In this document: piece by piece, positions 34,394 through 44,901 of the stretch | Layout of the letters: each line of letters starts with the position of its first letter | Position numbering within the stretch: the stretch's first letter is position 1 | DNA from: Melampsora larici-populina 98AG31 | Lineage: Eukaryota; Basidiomycota; Pucciniomycetes; Pucciniales; Melampsoraceae | Length of the DNA stretch: 64,000 nucleotides | NCBI RefSeq assembly: GCF_000204055.1 | Contig: NW_006768833.1 | Coordinates: 303,039-367,038, forward strand | Direction: 5' to 3' | Position numbers and translations under genes: made by a program | Notes under the pieces: generated by a model | The model's input: the letters and a program-made list of their open reading frames with translations, nothing else | Database searches by the model: none | Told to the model about the DNA's origin: nothing

Positions 34394-34765
34394 TGCCAGA
34401 AAAACGCCCCAAGACCTTCGGGGTCTTAAAAAGGCCAAGGTTCCGCCCTCGGGCCATAAGTAGGCGGGACCCCGACGATCCATGTCAATTTTAGGCGGCC
34501 CTAATACCAACACCCCATAGGTCATATGTTGGCCGCCCACAGTGGTCTCCTTCTCGCCATACACCGCCTCCAGATTGCCCAAACTCAGGCCGCCTGACGG
34601 CAATCACGAACAACCAGGAGACGGACGCCATCCAGGTTTAGACCGCCCAAGCACTTACTTGGACGCCTTTCAACGCATCACACGTTTTCAACACATCACC
34701 GCAACTCAACGTTATCATACCACTCCATCAAGTCCAAGCCAATCAGTACACACCCACACGTCTCG

Positions 34766-37700
34766 ATGGCCAAACCCCCGAGCCAACTGTCGATACCAGA
34801 ATGTGAGTTATTTTGCACAACTCACTCAACAATGTATTTGATTTTCCTAACCACCGTTATACCAAGATATAATTTCGCATTCCGATGACCCAGCAAACCC
34901 ACAACTTCGATGTTCAGCATGCAATAGCCGGACCCTCAGCGATTACCGAAGTCACCTTCGCACGCCTGCACATCAACAATCTGTTCAATGTTTGCTTGAC
35001 CGTGAGGCGGCCGATGAAGTGATGCTCCAGGCCATCCGAGCAACACAAGAGGATACCCCGAGAGAAACTACCACCCTGGACTTGCTGGACTTGGCTCAAT
35101 ACACACAACATCGATCTGACACCCCCCCGGCTGAATCACCTGAATCACCCCTCACTCCGCTCTCTTATTTACGGAACCTGGACCCCAACGGCCGATTGGA
35201 CGATGATGCTTCCAGCACTGGAGACTCTGACCACGCTCTGGATGTCCTTCAGCTCCGCCAAGCGTTGGAAGCCATGGAGCACGTTGGGGTAAGCCCTGAA
35301 GATGACGATGAGGACATGTTACCCAACGAAATGGACCTAGACGACGCCTTCGACGATAATGACGGGCCTGATACAAATGGGTGGTACCCTTTCAAGTCCA
35401 AAGAGGTGAGCCAACTTTCCCTTTCGCAATCACATCAGCTTGGTCTTGACACCTGTTTCTTCCTATCATTACACAGCAAATAATTGCCTTGCTAATCATT
35501 GGTTCAACGCGAAGCCTTCTATCCCGCCTCCAATACCAGCGAATCCGGTCAATATTACAAATATGTGATGTGAACTTGCCTGCCTGGGGATCCTTGCGTG
35601 GGTTAAGCAACCGACTAAAGAAGAAAATGGGACTCGAAATCACCGCAAGAGAAAGCCCTGCAGGTCACCCTCTGTTCGGTCTGAAGGTGAAGACTATCAT
35701 ACAAAGCGTAAGACGTTGATTGTTCTTTCATTAAGACGTCGATGGTTCTTCCATTACACACCAGGACTAATATCAAATGTGATTGCCATTCTAGGAGCTA
35801 GCTAATCCTATCGTCAGCCAAAATCTCGTCTTCCTCCCGGAACTTCCTCTTAACACGCCCATCAACCGTCTATCCCAGTCCCAAAAATGGCGAGAGCTCT
35901 ACCCACCAGAACTTAGGGTGCAAATGGTGGTTTCTAAAAGCATCCACTATTACATATACGAGCCGGTCCAGGTGGTGTCAGGTCAATTGGTCGTGCCGAT
36001 TTTCTTTTATAAGCAGGGAGAAGACATCATGGCGAAGTGTCTCCGGGCTGTTGTCGAACCAGCTCAACAGTTTCGGTCAGGGTTCAACATCTTCATTGAA
36101 GATGAACCAGCTTTCAATTTATCTGACCTTTTAAGTATCAACGTCAACACTTTCTGGAGATTATTAGAAGAAGTCAGATTGGACAACACTGAACACCTGG
36201 GGGAACAATGTGGCAATCATATGTATCGTGAGTGATCACAGTCAGACTGGCCAACTTCGACACTTGCTAAAATCTTGCTTTTCTAGAGCATACGCCCGGG
36301 GGAATCGAAACGGTGCCGATGGTCAATCCTTGGAGGATCAAAGCAAATGGCAAAATAATACGACATGTACCCCTCACTTTATACTCCGACGATACTTCAG
36401 GAAACGTGTCGAAAAAATACAACAAGCACATGAGTATCTATTTCACCCTCTCTGGTTTGCCACCCAATTGGTCAAACCAAGAGTATAACACTCATTTCCT
36501 GGCCACGACCAATTGTGCTTCGGCCCTTGAATTGTTCGACCAGGTCGTAGACAATATCAAGTAAGGGATCTGGCCTGCTCTACTCACCCGGAGTAGATCA
36601 TTATTGACTCTCCCCAAAAGTGATTTGGGCCTCCAAGGTTTTACAGCATTCGATCACTCTCTTGGCGAAGACGTCTGCGCAATGGCTGTCGTCCTTTGCC
36701 ACCTTGGAGACTCTCCGATGCATGCGGAGATATGCAACACCACCAACCCGGCAAACACGCTAACTCCGTGCCGCCTCTGTGACCTCAAAGTGGATTGTCA
36801 GGTGGAAAAACAATCCAAAGGATTTGTGCGGGATTTTTTGGGTCTGGACCAACATGGCGAAAAGGTGAGTGAGCTTCCATATTCACGTTATTTCACGTTC
36901 AAAAACGTGAAAGTTGACCATCCTAGTTTGACAGGCCGGATTAGCCCTTCGGGATTGGAATGTCACCCGTGCACGTACTCGCGAAATTTGGCGAACAGCT
37001 CAAAGGTGTAACAGCAAGAAAGCGGTGGACAACTTGGCACGCCAATATGGACTGCGAGATACGCTGAATGATTACTTTATAACTCTAGTTCAGACAGCTC
37101 AAGACAATCTAACCGCGCCTCAGGTAGACGTCCTTTGCGCCAACCTCGAACACGAATGGGGTGATAGACTCTTCAACCCAATGCTGAGGCTGGCTGGTAA
37201 GTTTTTGAACGTTTTCACGTTTGAAACTACTGCTGATGTGGTCCCTTCCCCCCAGGTTTCAACGGGCATCTTGACACGCCGGTTGAGATCCTTTACGTGG
37301 TTCTCCTGGGCGTGGTGAAGTATCCGTACCGCGACACGATTAAGAGCATCAAACCTGGCAAAGCTGGGGCCCAAAAGCACGCGAAGATGTCGGCGCGCTG
37401 GCGCTCTTTCAAATCGAAAGGGCTCAATATACCTCCCATCCAGCCGACAACCTTAATCCAGTTCTTTCAAAGCCTGGTAGGTAAGGAGTTCCGGAATGTC
37501 CTACAAACAGTCCCGTTTGTCATCTACGAGCATGTGACCGAAGAGGTGCGACATCTGTGGACGGCACTGTGCGCCTTGGGCTCCTACGTCTTTCAAACTG
37601 AGATCTCCGACGTGGACACCTATCTGAAGGAGCTGGATACCGCTGTGGACGTGTTCCTGCATCAACTGATCAAAATCACGGCTCAGTGGGTTAACAAGCC

Positions 37701-38890
37701 CAAGTTTCATATGCTGATACATCTCAAATACTCTATCCGAAGGTTTGGTCCGCCTGCGCTGGTGGCCACCGAGAAATTCGAATCCTTTAACGGAAAAACA
37801 CGCGACGCCTCCATACATTCAAACAAGCAAGCCCCTGGTCACGACATTGCAACCACTTTCCTCACGGCGTTGATGCTCCGCATCTTGCTTTCAGGCACGT
37901 CTTTTTTTGATCATGAACTACAGGCGCGCGTCGTAGCGGGAGGCAATGTGCAATCCCTTTTCACTCGAATACCCGAGTTGGCTCAGGCATTGGGCCTGAA
38001 CATGGGTGTTGATAACATTTGATTGCACATGGACAGCGGTGAGTCTACGCATCGCAGGCTGTCATACTTGCTACCCTCTGATCACATCCCTCAATCGTGA
38101 TCTTGTCAATTGTTTTTTGGCCACAGGAGCAAAGTCGACCCAGGGGGATCTGCCCAATTGTCTAAGACAATTGGGGTTGGAAGTGCGGTTGCAAGAATTG
38201 GATCACGTCACTTTACCATCACGCCATAAGATTGAAAAGGATGACTTTGTGGTGGTATGTCTTTCGCTTGCGTGGCCTAGAGGTGGAATTCTCAGTCGGC
38301 GTGGCCATCTTGCTCTGACCAGGTGAATCGAGATGGAATAATCGGCCAGGTGGTGTCAATCTGGAAGCCCGTCAATGAGGCATCCTCGAAATCAATTCTG
38401 GTACTCGCCAAATGCAACAAGGGGCGAATCGTCCCGTTCTACGGCATGCGGGAATTTGTGATCTCAAACAACATATTTCCATGTGATATCAAGGTAAGCT
38501 ATCCCTTTGATACCATGGCTCTCTTCCAGTCGGCATCATTAACCGCCGCTTCTTTGGGCCCGTCAGCAAGTGGAATGTTTGGTCAATATGCAGCACAATT
38601 GCTCCGGTGGCCAATGCTCAGTCACGTTAACCCAAACCAAGAAGGTGGAATGTAAAGAGTCAAAGATATCAGTCCCGACGATCAAACACACGCCTCACAA
38701 CTCATACATTCTGAATTACGCGGCCCACTACTCAGCGGAATTACATCGAAAATTATCTGATCTACATGTAACTAACATCTTGCCTGGACAATGGAACGAA
38801 TACATCTCAACTGGCATCACGAAGTGGAAGGCCACACCGCGCCCCGTTCGCAAAAAGAAAGGCAAAGCGGCGGAACCGGAATCACCTTGA
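34766..38890 (+). pseudogene. Plavaka/Tnp2-type CACTA transposase, one in-frame stop
   Basis: Eleven exons join in frame: 34766-34802, 34867-35405, 35477-35707, 35795-36227, 36287-36560, 36621-36864, 36935-37196, 37256 onward, 38127-38254, 38323-38493 and 38567-38890. The start MAKPPSQLSIPE was chosen because its phase-1 junction yields the zinc-finger exon. A C2H2-type finger (CSACNSRTLSDYRSHLRTPA followed by H) opens the protein. Then come the WYPFKSKE block, LLSRLQYQRIRSIL, a middle region with FDHSLGEDVCAMAVVLCHLG and PCRLCDLK, the HLDTPVEILYVVLLGVVKY block typical of Tnp2-like proteins, and HMLIHLKYSIRRFGPPALVA with FESFNGKTRDASIHSN. A TGA at 38020-38022 interrupts the frame before DSGAKSTQGDLP; splicing after it restores the expected C-terminus (MQHNCSGGQC, ILNYAAHYSAELHRKLSD). 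Confidence 0.85.
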
Positions 38891-39547
38891 AAGTGGCTCT
38901 AGGAACCTGACCTGCGGTGCTTCCTGTTGGTTTTAATATGCAAGGAGTGTGCGGAAATGGTTTGGGTGGTAGGATGTCGGAAATAAGTTTCATGCTCTAT
39001 AAACCTTTGTAATAGCGTACTATGTGGTTTTGTATTAGCGTACTATGAGGTGTACTAAGTGCAAAAGTATTGCAAAATTGTGCGATGTGGGCGTCTAAAA
39101 CCTTTGGAACTTACCAGATGTTCCCAGGGCCTCTTTGTACCCAGGCCATGGTTATAATGGGCATGGGTATTGACTTGTTCCCTCGCGGGTTAGTCGAAGA
39201 CCTGCCAAAGAATCAAAGAACTAAGGGATTCTGGAAATGATGGAATTGGTTTGACGACTTTTGGTAAACGCTGCCAAAGGTCACCAAACTTATTTGGTTG
39301 TAGTAATCCAACCAAAATTCGCTCACACCGCCAAATGATCACTTCAATATCGGCGCACAAGATAAGTGATGTATCAGCAATACGTCACTTATCGCCGCAG
39401 TGTATGAACCATGATATTGGTTGCGTGTGATAACCTTGATATCAAGTTGCCCTTTGATGATATGGGAGCCCGATAAATCTCTATTCGCCGTCTGTTCATA
39501 TGCAAGGTGAATAGTCCATCACTCATCACGCGCTTTCCTATCCAATC
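38891..39547. other. Spacer between transposase and pseudokinase
   Basis: No coding potential recognised. It would hold the transposase 3' flank and the pseudokinase promoter. Confidence 0.4.
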
Positions 39548-40580
39548 ATGCCTAAACGCACAACGCCAGAGTGCGACCGGGATGCGTCAAGCGAGCCTGA
39601 CACGAAAGAACCCAAACTTATCACGGCAGACACCCCTGATCTTAACAGCAAGGCAGACGGATGGGACGTCTTCCCTAACGACACTTTGGCGGAGAATGAC
39701 TTTCGCCGTCTCATCAGCGTTATGTTTGGTTATAATTGCACCATTCACCAGGCGCAAAGGAAGGCCGATGGCCATATCGTGGCTATCAAGTGTCAATACA
39801 AATGGAATTGCGAGGGTACCAGCCACTTTCCAACCGTCAAAGCTACGCTGGGCATCGTGGAACAGCTTCAACATCCTCGCCTTGTGGCTTTCCTCGGGCA
39901 TTACCAAGTTTCGAACTCCCTGAACTTAGTGTTTGCATATGATCAAGACACACCAACTCTAGGGGACCTTCTCACTCAGAGGAACTTGTCCGAAGACGAA
40001 ACCGCGCATTATACGTTACAAATCGCCGCGGCTTTAGACCACATTCACTCGAAGGGGGCGGTCCTCCGCAATCTCGATGATTTCAGAGTCTTATGTTCCG
40101 AAGATTACACCATCAAACTGTATGATTTTGACTCCATGTGCTTGCTCAATGCCGAGGGAACTGCGCATGGTGAACACGGGATGGATTCCATAGACCGAGC
40201 GCCAGAGATGATTGAAGGTGGCCGCTATGGTACCTCGGTGGACTGGTGGTCCCTAGGAATTCTGGTCTATTACATGATAACGTATCTCAAGCCATTCCAT
40301 GAAAGTCAGTGATTTTCTACGGGATGACTGTCTGTCCATAAGAAAGCGCTCACCAGGGTTCGCTCACGCAGGTTTGCATCCGAGTTGCAAAGGCAACCCG
40401 GTTCTGAACGCCAATGTCAGACTGCCAAAATTCTTGACGGACGATATGTGTGAACTCATTACGGAGTTGCTGAACAAATCACCCGGTGATCGGTTATCAT
40501 CATTGGCTGAACTCAAATCTCTGCCGATTTATAACAACATGTGGCCATCAAGAACTCCCAACGACATGTTTTGGAGATAA
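39548..40580 (+). CDS. AGC-like pseudokinase carried inside the transposon
   Basis: Two exons, 39548-40304 and 40372-40580 (67-base intron), encode about 321 residues with a protein-kinase fold pattern closest to AGC kinases. Visible landmarks: VAIK with the beta3 lysine (Lys81), LQHPRLVAFLGHY, a hinge-like LVFAYDQDTPTLGDLL, the catalytic-loop equivalent AVLRNLDDFRVL, DFD in place of DFG (Asp193), RAPEMIEGG, and VDWWSLGILVYYMITYLKPF. The splice restores FLTDDMCELITELLNKSPGD RL-type helix-I residues. Three hallmarks of catalysis are lost: the glycine loop, the HRD aspartate (Asn175) and the downstream Asn (Arg180); the alpha-C Glu also appears to be replaced. The frame is intact, so it is probably expressed or only recently acquired. 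A scaffolding or regulatory role is inference. Confidence 0.8.
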
Positions 40581-41756
40581 GTCGCGATGTTGGATTGGCT
40601 TCGACCTGGAAGCCAATCAATTGCGCAAACAATATACCCCCGTACGTTTGTTTGTATTTCACGCTGCTCACACACATCTTTTGGGCAATTTCCTATAATA
40701 ACCACCTTGGATATATCTTTCATTGAACGAAGCAGGCCCATATGAAGTAGGTAAAAAGATTTACACCTATGCAATTGTAATTATAGCTCTGCCGAACTCA
40801 TCCTTTCGCAATGTACAAGATGGTGGTAATATCCTTCCGCGCGTAACATGATTTCGGCAGCGACACCATACGGTATTCCCCAAAGGCTCATTTGCTGAGG
40901 CGAGATGAGATCAGGAAACAAAAATATATGGAAACTGTGGATCTCTTGCAAACTACAAATCCTGAGTACTCGGTTTTTAGTTTGCACCGACAAGTCCGCA
41001 TAAGTCAGAAAGTGCCTAAGAGTATGTCTGCCTATGAACCGGGCAACCTCGGCGTAGGTAATGCGAGGGCGAAGAGGTCCTTGCGTTTGGTAATCATCTA
41101 TCAGTGTGCACGTTCGAAGCGGGGTCAGTGACAGCAGTGAAACACCTGAGGAATGGTCAGACACTCACCCGTCTGACCCTCCGAGGCCATTAAATTGCTG
41201 CGGTCGCCGCTGGACCTACTATTTCAAGGAATGGTGGGGATGGCCGACCAACCCAAGTCAGGAGTACTTGCTTGGCCATTGGGTCCACTCGTCGAGTTGG
41301 CCAACGGCGAACCTAAAGTTGGTTGCACACTTTCCGCGAGGGGCCAAGCTGAACCAAGGGGGTCCTCGACACATCTGAACAGACAAGTCAGAGGGGCCAG
41401 ATGGTTGCCACGCTGTATGATAAGCAGACTCACGTTTTGGGAGTCACTGGGGTAGAATTTGTCATTGCCGAAAGCCTTTGTGAGCGACTGTTGGAGTTCT
41501 TTTGATGATGTCAAGATGGACTGGAATGAAAGTTGAAGTCCAAAGTGCGAAGTCCAAGGTATTGCAAGAAGAAAGAATAAAGTCCCATTTACCACGACCC
41601 TAAACTCGTCTCAGAGTGGATTAGGTCAAAGATCCCTAACGGCCACATGATGGGCCTTTGGGGCACGACGAGTCCATCTTACACACCAAGTATGGCACCT
41701 ACTCAGTCACAACCGTTCGGTGAGCCTTCCTCGCCCAACGTTCCAATAGCATCCTA
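40581..41756. other. Spacer inside the transposon with two minus-strand open frames
   Basis: Minus-strand open frames at 40781-41164 (127 residues, starting MSDHSSGVSLLSLTPLRTC) and 41224-41595 (123 residues, with a hydrophobic start MVNGTLFFLLAIPW) match no family I know. They could be one gene in two exons or chance frames in GC-rich sequence. The rest is non-coding as far as I can see. Confidence 0.3.
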
Positions 41757-43780
41757 ATGCCTTCCATCCGAATAGGTAATCTGCTGAACCCACAGCCGGG
41801 TGGGTCCCATGCGCCTGGAGATCATCAAACGCCGGCCATGTCGACGTACCTACGGGGGCTGAACAACCACGCGGATTTGGTCTCACCTCAGAGTAAGAAT
41901 CGGCCTTTCGGAGCCCTTATGTGTGCGAGGCCAGTGTACTGATCAGGACAATTGTGTGTTCCAGATGGCCCTTGCACTGGTAACCCACGCAGTTTAATCG
42001 GCAGTGCCAGCCGGGAAACCCTGGCTTCCGTTGGAACTCGACCTCGCCCAAAGGTCAAAGCTAAGACCACTTTGGCTGCCAAAAGTTTGGCTGACCATGT
42101 CAGCCCCACTCGTGGCCCGTCGAAGAAGCGGCAGCGTTCTCGATCACCTACTCAAGCACCTGCCGGGGGTTCAGCATTGACGTCTCAGCAGAGCTCACTT
42201 GCCCATGACTCGCGTCCCGAAAGCCAGTTGGCCTCTGGGGTCCCTGCCCAGCTCAGCCGAGACCTAACTCGCCAGGAAGCTGATTTCCTGGCGGAATTGA
42301 CGGAATCATTCGATGACAAGCATCGGCAGTATGCGCGTGATCTGTCTGAGGTCAGAATTTTGCATTGCTAACCACGCCTGAGCGAGGCTGAGGTTGGTTG
42401 AAGTTCTTTTAACATATATATCTTTTAACATTTGACAGATCGTGGGTGAAAACCATCGACATTTGGCGCGATCAGCTGATTCTGCCAGGGCGCAGTACTA
42501 CATAACCCAAACTGCTGACAAGGTGGAATCCCTGGTACATACCTTTGAAGACCAGCTTCGAGCCGTTCACGATGATCTCTCCACCAAGATCAATCTTCTT
42601 TCCGAAAACCTGCGAGATCTCACCAAGGCCATACAAACGGACGGCTTGGCGGTACGCCAAAGTGACGCTCCTCCTGCGGTTCCTGCTCGCAATGCATCCA
42701 ACGGCGAACCTCCTAAAAGAAAGAAATGGGTACTTTCAAAGGAACTGAGAGTGAGTCGTCGACACAATCAGCGTTAACCAGTGAACTGATATGCTATTAC
42801 GCACCATGCAATAGGCCCTTGTCACCGCCTTGTCAGTCGAATTGTTACCTGAGGCCAATCTGCAGGCCTACACCGCGATTGAGGACGGTGCAAAGAACTA
42901 CCTTCCAAGGTCGCTTTTCAATACCATCAGGGCGAGTCAATCATCTCATTGGCTCTTCTCAGCGTGCTGATTCCTGGGTTTCGTTTTGATTACCCAGCTG
43001 CGGGTAGCGAAGCAAGATGCCCCCTGGTTAGCTCAACACCTTCCAGGCAAAATCCGCGGGGTTAACGACGCCAAGGGTATACGAAATTACTGTACGGCAA
43101 TCAAGGAAGCCTGTAAGCACTCACGCGAGAAGTTGCACCTGTTGGTGAGTCGTCCTGCATACGTATTGTAATTTGATATAGAGGCTGAGGTCAGCTCTGG
43201 CCTTCCCAGCTCTTAACAAACATCCAAAGTCAGAAGAGCAGAACCGTGAAGGTCGTAGCGGTTCCTACTTTACAGGCTTTGTGGTATCGAGTGGCCATCA
43301 AATGCGGCATCATCAACGAATCAGTGGATCCGAAGACTGCATGGGCAGCGGCGGCCGGACCAGCACGCAGTCGACTCACATATCTTCAAAGGGAGGCTGC
43401 CCGCCTGCGTAAGACTCCATCAAACACTAATATTTGGTGTGAAGTGGACGCACAGCTGGACCACCTGCGCCAAATGGATCAAGAACATCCTGACTTTTCG
43501 TCATTGTAAGTACTTGACGTCCGCTTGTACGGGTGCTAAATAGCATGATTGGGCTGATGTTGATTGCTTTTGCCACAGATTTTATGACTATATATATCAA
43601 AATGACCGCGAGATATTCGACGGTAAAAGAAGTTGGAGTGCAATCTCCAGCGGGTATGTACTGGAATTATCCACTGATGAGGTTGTTTTGAACAGAGTGG
43701 CTGCAGGTCCTATGGAGGAGGAGCAGGAGGAGCAAAGTGAAGTTTTGGGCGAGGAAATGGAGGACACTGATGACGTTTGA
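41757..43780 (+). CDS. Transposon-borne protein with coiled-coil-like centre, unknown function
   Basis: Seven exons join in frame: 41757-41892, 41965-42350, 42439-42750, 42815-42931, 42998-43144, 43210-43505 and 43580-43780. The fourth intron starts GC rather than GT. The protein begins MPSIRIGNLLNPQP, has a basic Ser/Arg-rich region (GPSKKRQRSRSPTQ) that could be a nuclear localisation signal, then a long helical stretch (DKVESLVHTFEDQLRAVHDD, followed by STKINLLSENLRDL), a conserved-looking C-terminal part (VAVPTLQALWYRVAIKCGII) and a strongly acidic tail (EEEQEEQSEVLGEEMEDTDD). I do not recognise a domain. By analogy with the second gene of plant CACTA elements it could be a DNA-binding accessory protein that uses the subterminal repeats; that is inference. 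All junctions are in frame and I see no stop, in contrast to the transposase. Confidence 0.7.
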
Positions 43781-44230
43781 TGTTGCCACGTCTCATGGTT
43801 AACACGTGGTCTATGAAAAGCTTATCTTATTCTTATCATATTATATTGCTGTTGTTGTTTTGGTAGTTCATTAGAGCAATTAGAGCAATGACCCAATGAA
43901 ATGAACCAGGCAATTAATACTAGCACATCCATTACTCGTCGGTCCCTCTCGAAATGGCCCGTTTGCTTTTGAAGCCCCGCGGGTTCGCTTCTCAACCGTG
44001 TGTAACCCGGCCGTGGGATGGGCCCCGGGGCGTCTGTGTATGGCCCCTTGGCACGCCACGTCAGGGCTTTTTGAGCCCGGGTCACAGCCCTCAGGCTACA
44101 TCAGGGCGGTATGTTGGCGGGGGTTTGTCTGCCTTTGGGCAGTCTGCAGACGGAACCACGAGGCGGCCTATAGTCCGTCCGCGTGGAGGCTACCCAAGGG
44201 CGGCCCATCTCCCTGCAGTGGTGGACGCCT

Positions 44231-44258
44231 GATGGGCGGCCTGCCCAGGCCGCCCATC
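44231..44258. repeat. Perfect 13-bp hairpin in the right subterminal region
   Basis: GATGGGCGGCCTG, two bases, then its exact inverse complement. It holds two of the GGCGGCC motifs; further copies are at 44161-44169 and 44198-44206. Confidence 0.85.
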
Positions 44259-44264
44259 GGCCGT

Positions 44265-44282
44265 CCAAGCCTACCCGTGGTG
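44265..44282 (-). repeat. Right terminal inverted repeat of the CACTA-like element
   Basis: Inverse complement reads CACCACGGGTAGGCTTGG, one mismatch to the left end; followed by TA. Confidence 0.85.
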
Positions 44283-44284
44283 TA

Positions 44285-44901
44285 TGAACCCATTTCATTC
44301 TTGAATTTTGATTGTAAGAGATGGCATTGTGGGATGATGAACCAGAGCGTTTCGGCATATGGCATATGTGCTTACATAAGTTTTGAGGCTAAGTGAGCGT
44401 ATCGCGGTGGAGGTTTCAATCCATCCTGGCACTTACTTTGGTGAGCTCAACTCATCTCACGCTGTATCTAATACAGATGCACGCTAACTGAACGTCCTTC
44501 TCCTTTGGGACTTTGTTAAGTTTATTCTTGGGTGCTATCCTGTGCTATCAGGTAGACCGTAGTATCAGGTGCTATCGGAGCAGCAGCGGCTTCTGTCAAG
44601 AGCCACTGCGTCATCGCATGTCTGACGGGTCTGCCACCCCCCTATCTCAGAACGGATTCTATAGCAGAGTTATGCATGAATCGCGCGTTTGAAAGCATAC
44701 TTTACGTAGACCACGCGAAAGTTACTCCTGGCCTTTGGTTGCATGATAATCTCACCTTCATCTCACTTGGCCGGCATGCTGTGATCTATCAAGAATTGGA
44801 CATTTGTCTTCCAAACCCTGGCTTAACCATGTACATATTCCAGAGTCCAGAGTAAAAATACTCCAGGCAACATCTTTGCGTTCAAACTCGTCAATCCCTA
44901 A
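44285..44901. other. Region between transposon and F-BAR gene
   Basis: No gene is clearly supported. The promoter and possibly a first exon of the F-BAR gene should be here; the transposon end lies only about 0.6 kb upstream of it. Confidence 0.35.

Larger units (their letters stand above)
34374..44284 (+). mobile_element. 9.9-kb CACTA/Plavaka-like DNA transposon with cargo genes
   Basis: The left end at 34376 reads CACCACGGGTAGGTTTGG and the right end at 44282 is the inverse complement of CACCACGGGTAGGCTTGG, an 18-bp terminal inverted repeat with one mismatch that begins CACCA. Both ends abut TA (34374-34375 and 44283-44284), a plausible 2-bp target duplication. Both subterminal regions carry repeated GGCGGCC/GGCCGCC motifs, the arrangement typical of CACTA elements. 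Inside, three plus-strand genes are readable: a transposase (34766-38890), a pseudokinase (39548-40580) and a third gene with a coiled-coil-like middle (41757-43780). The element is more GC-rich than its surroundings. The transposase has one premature stop, so autonomous activity is doubtful. Confidence 0.85.
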
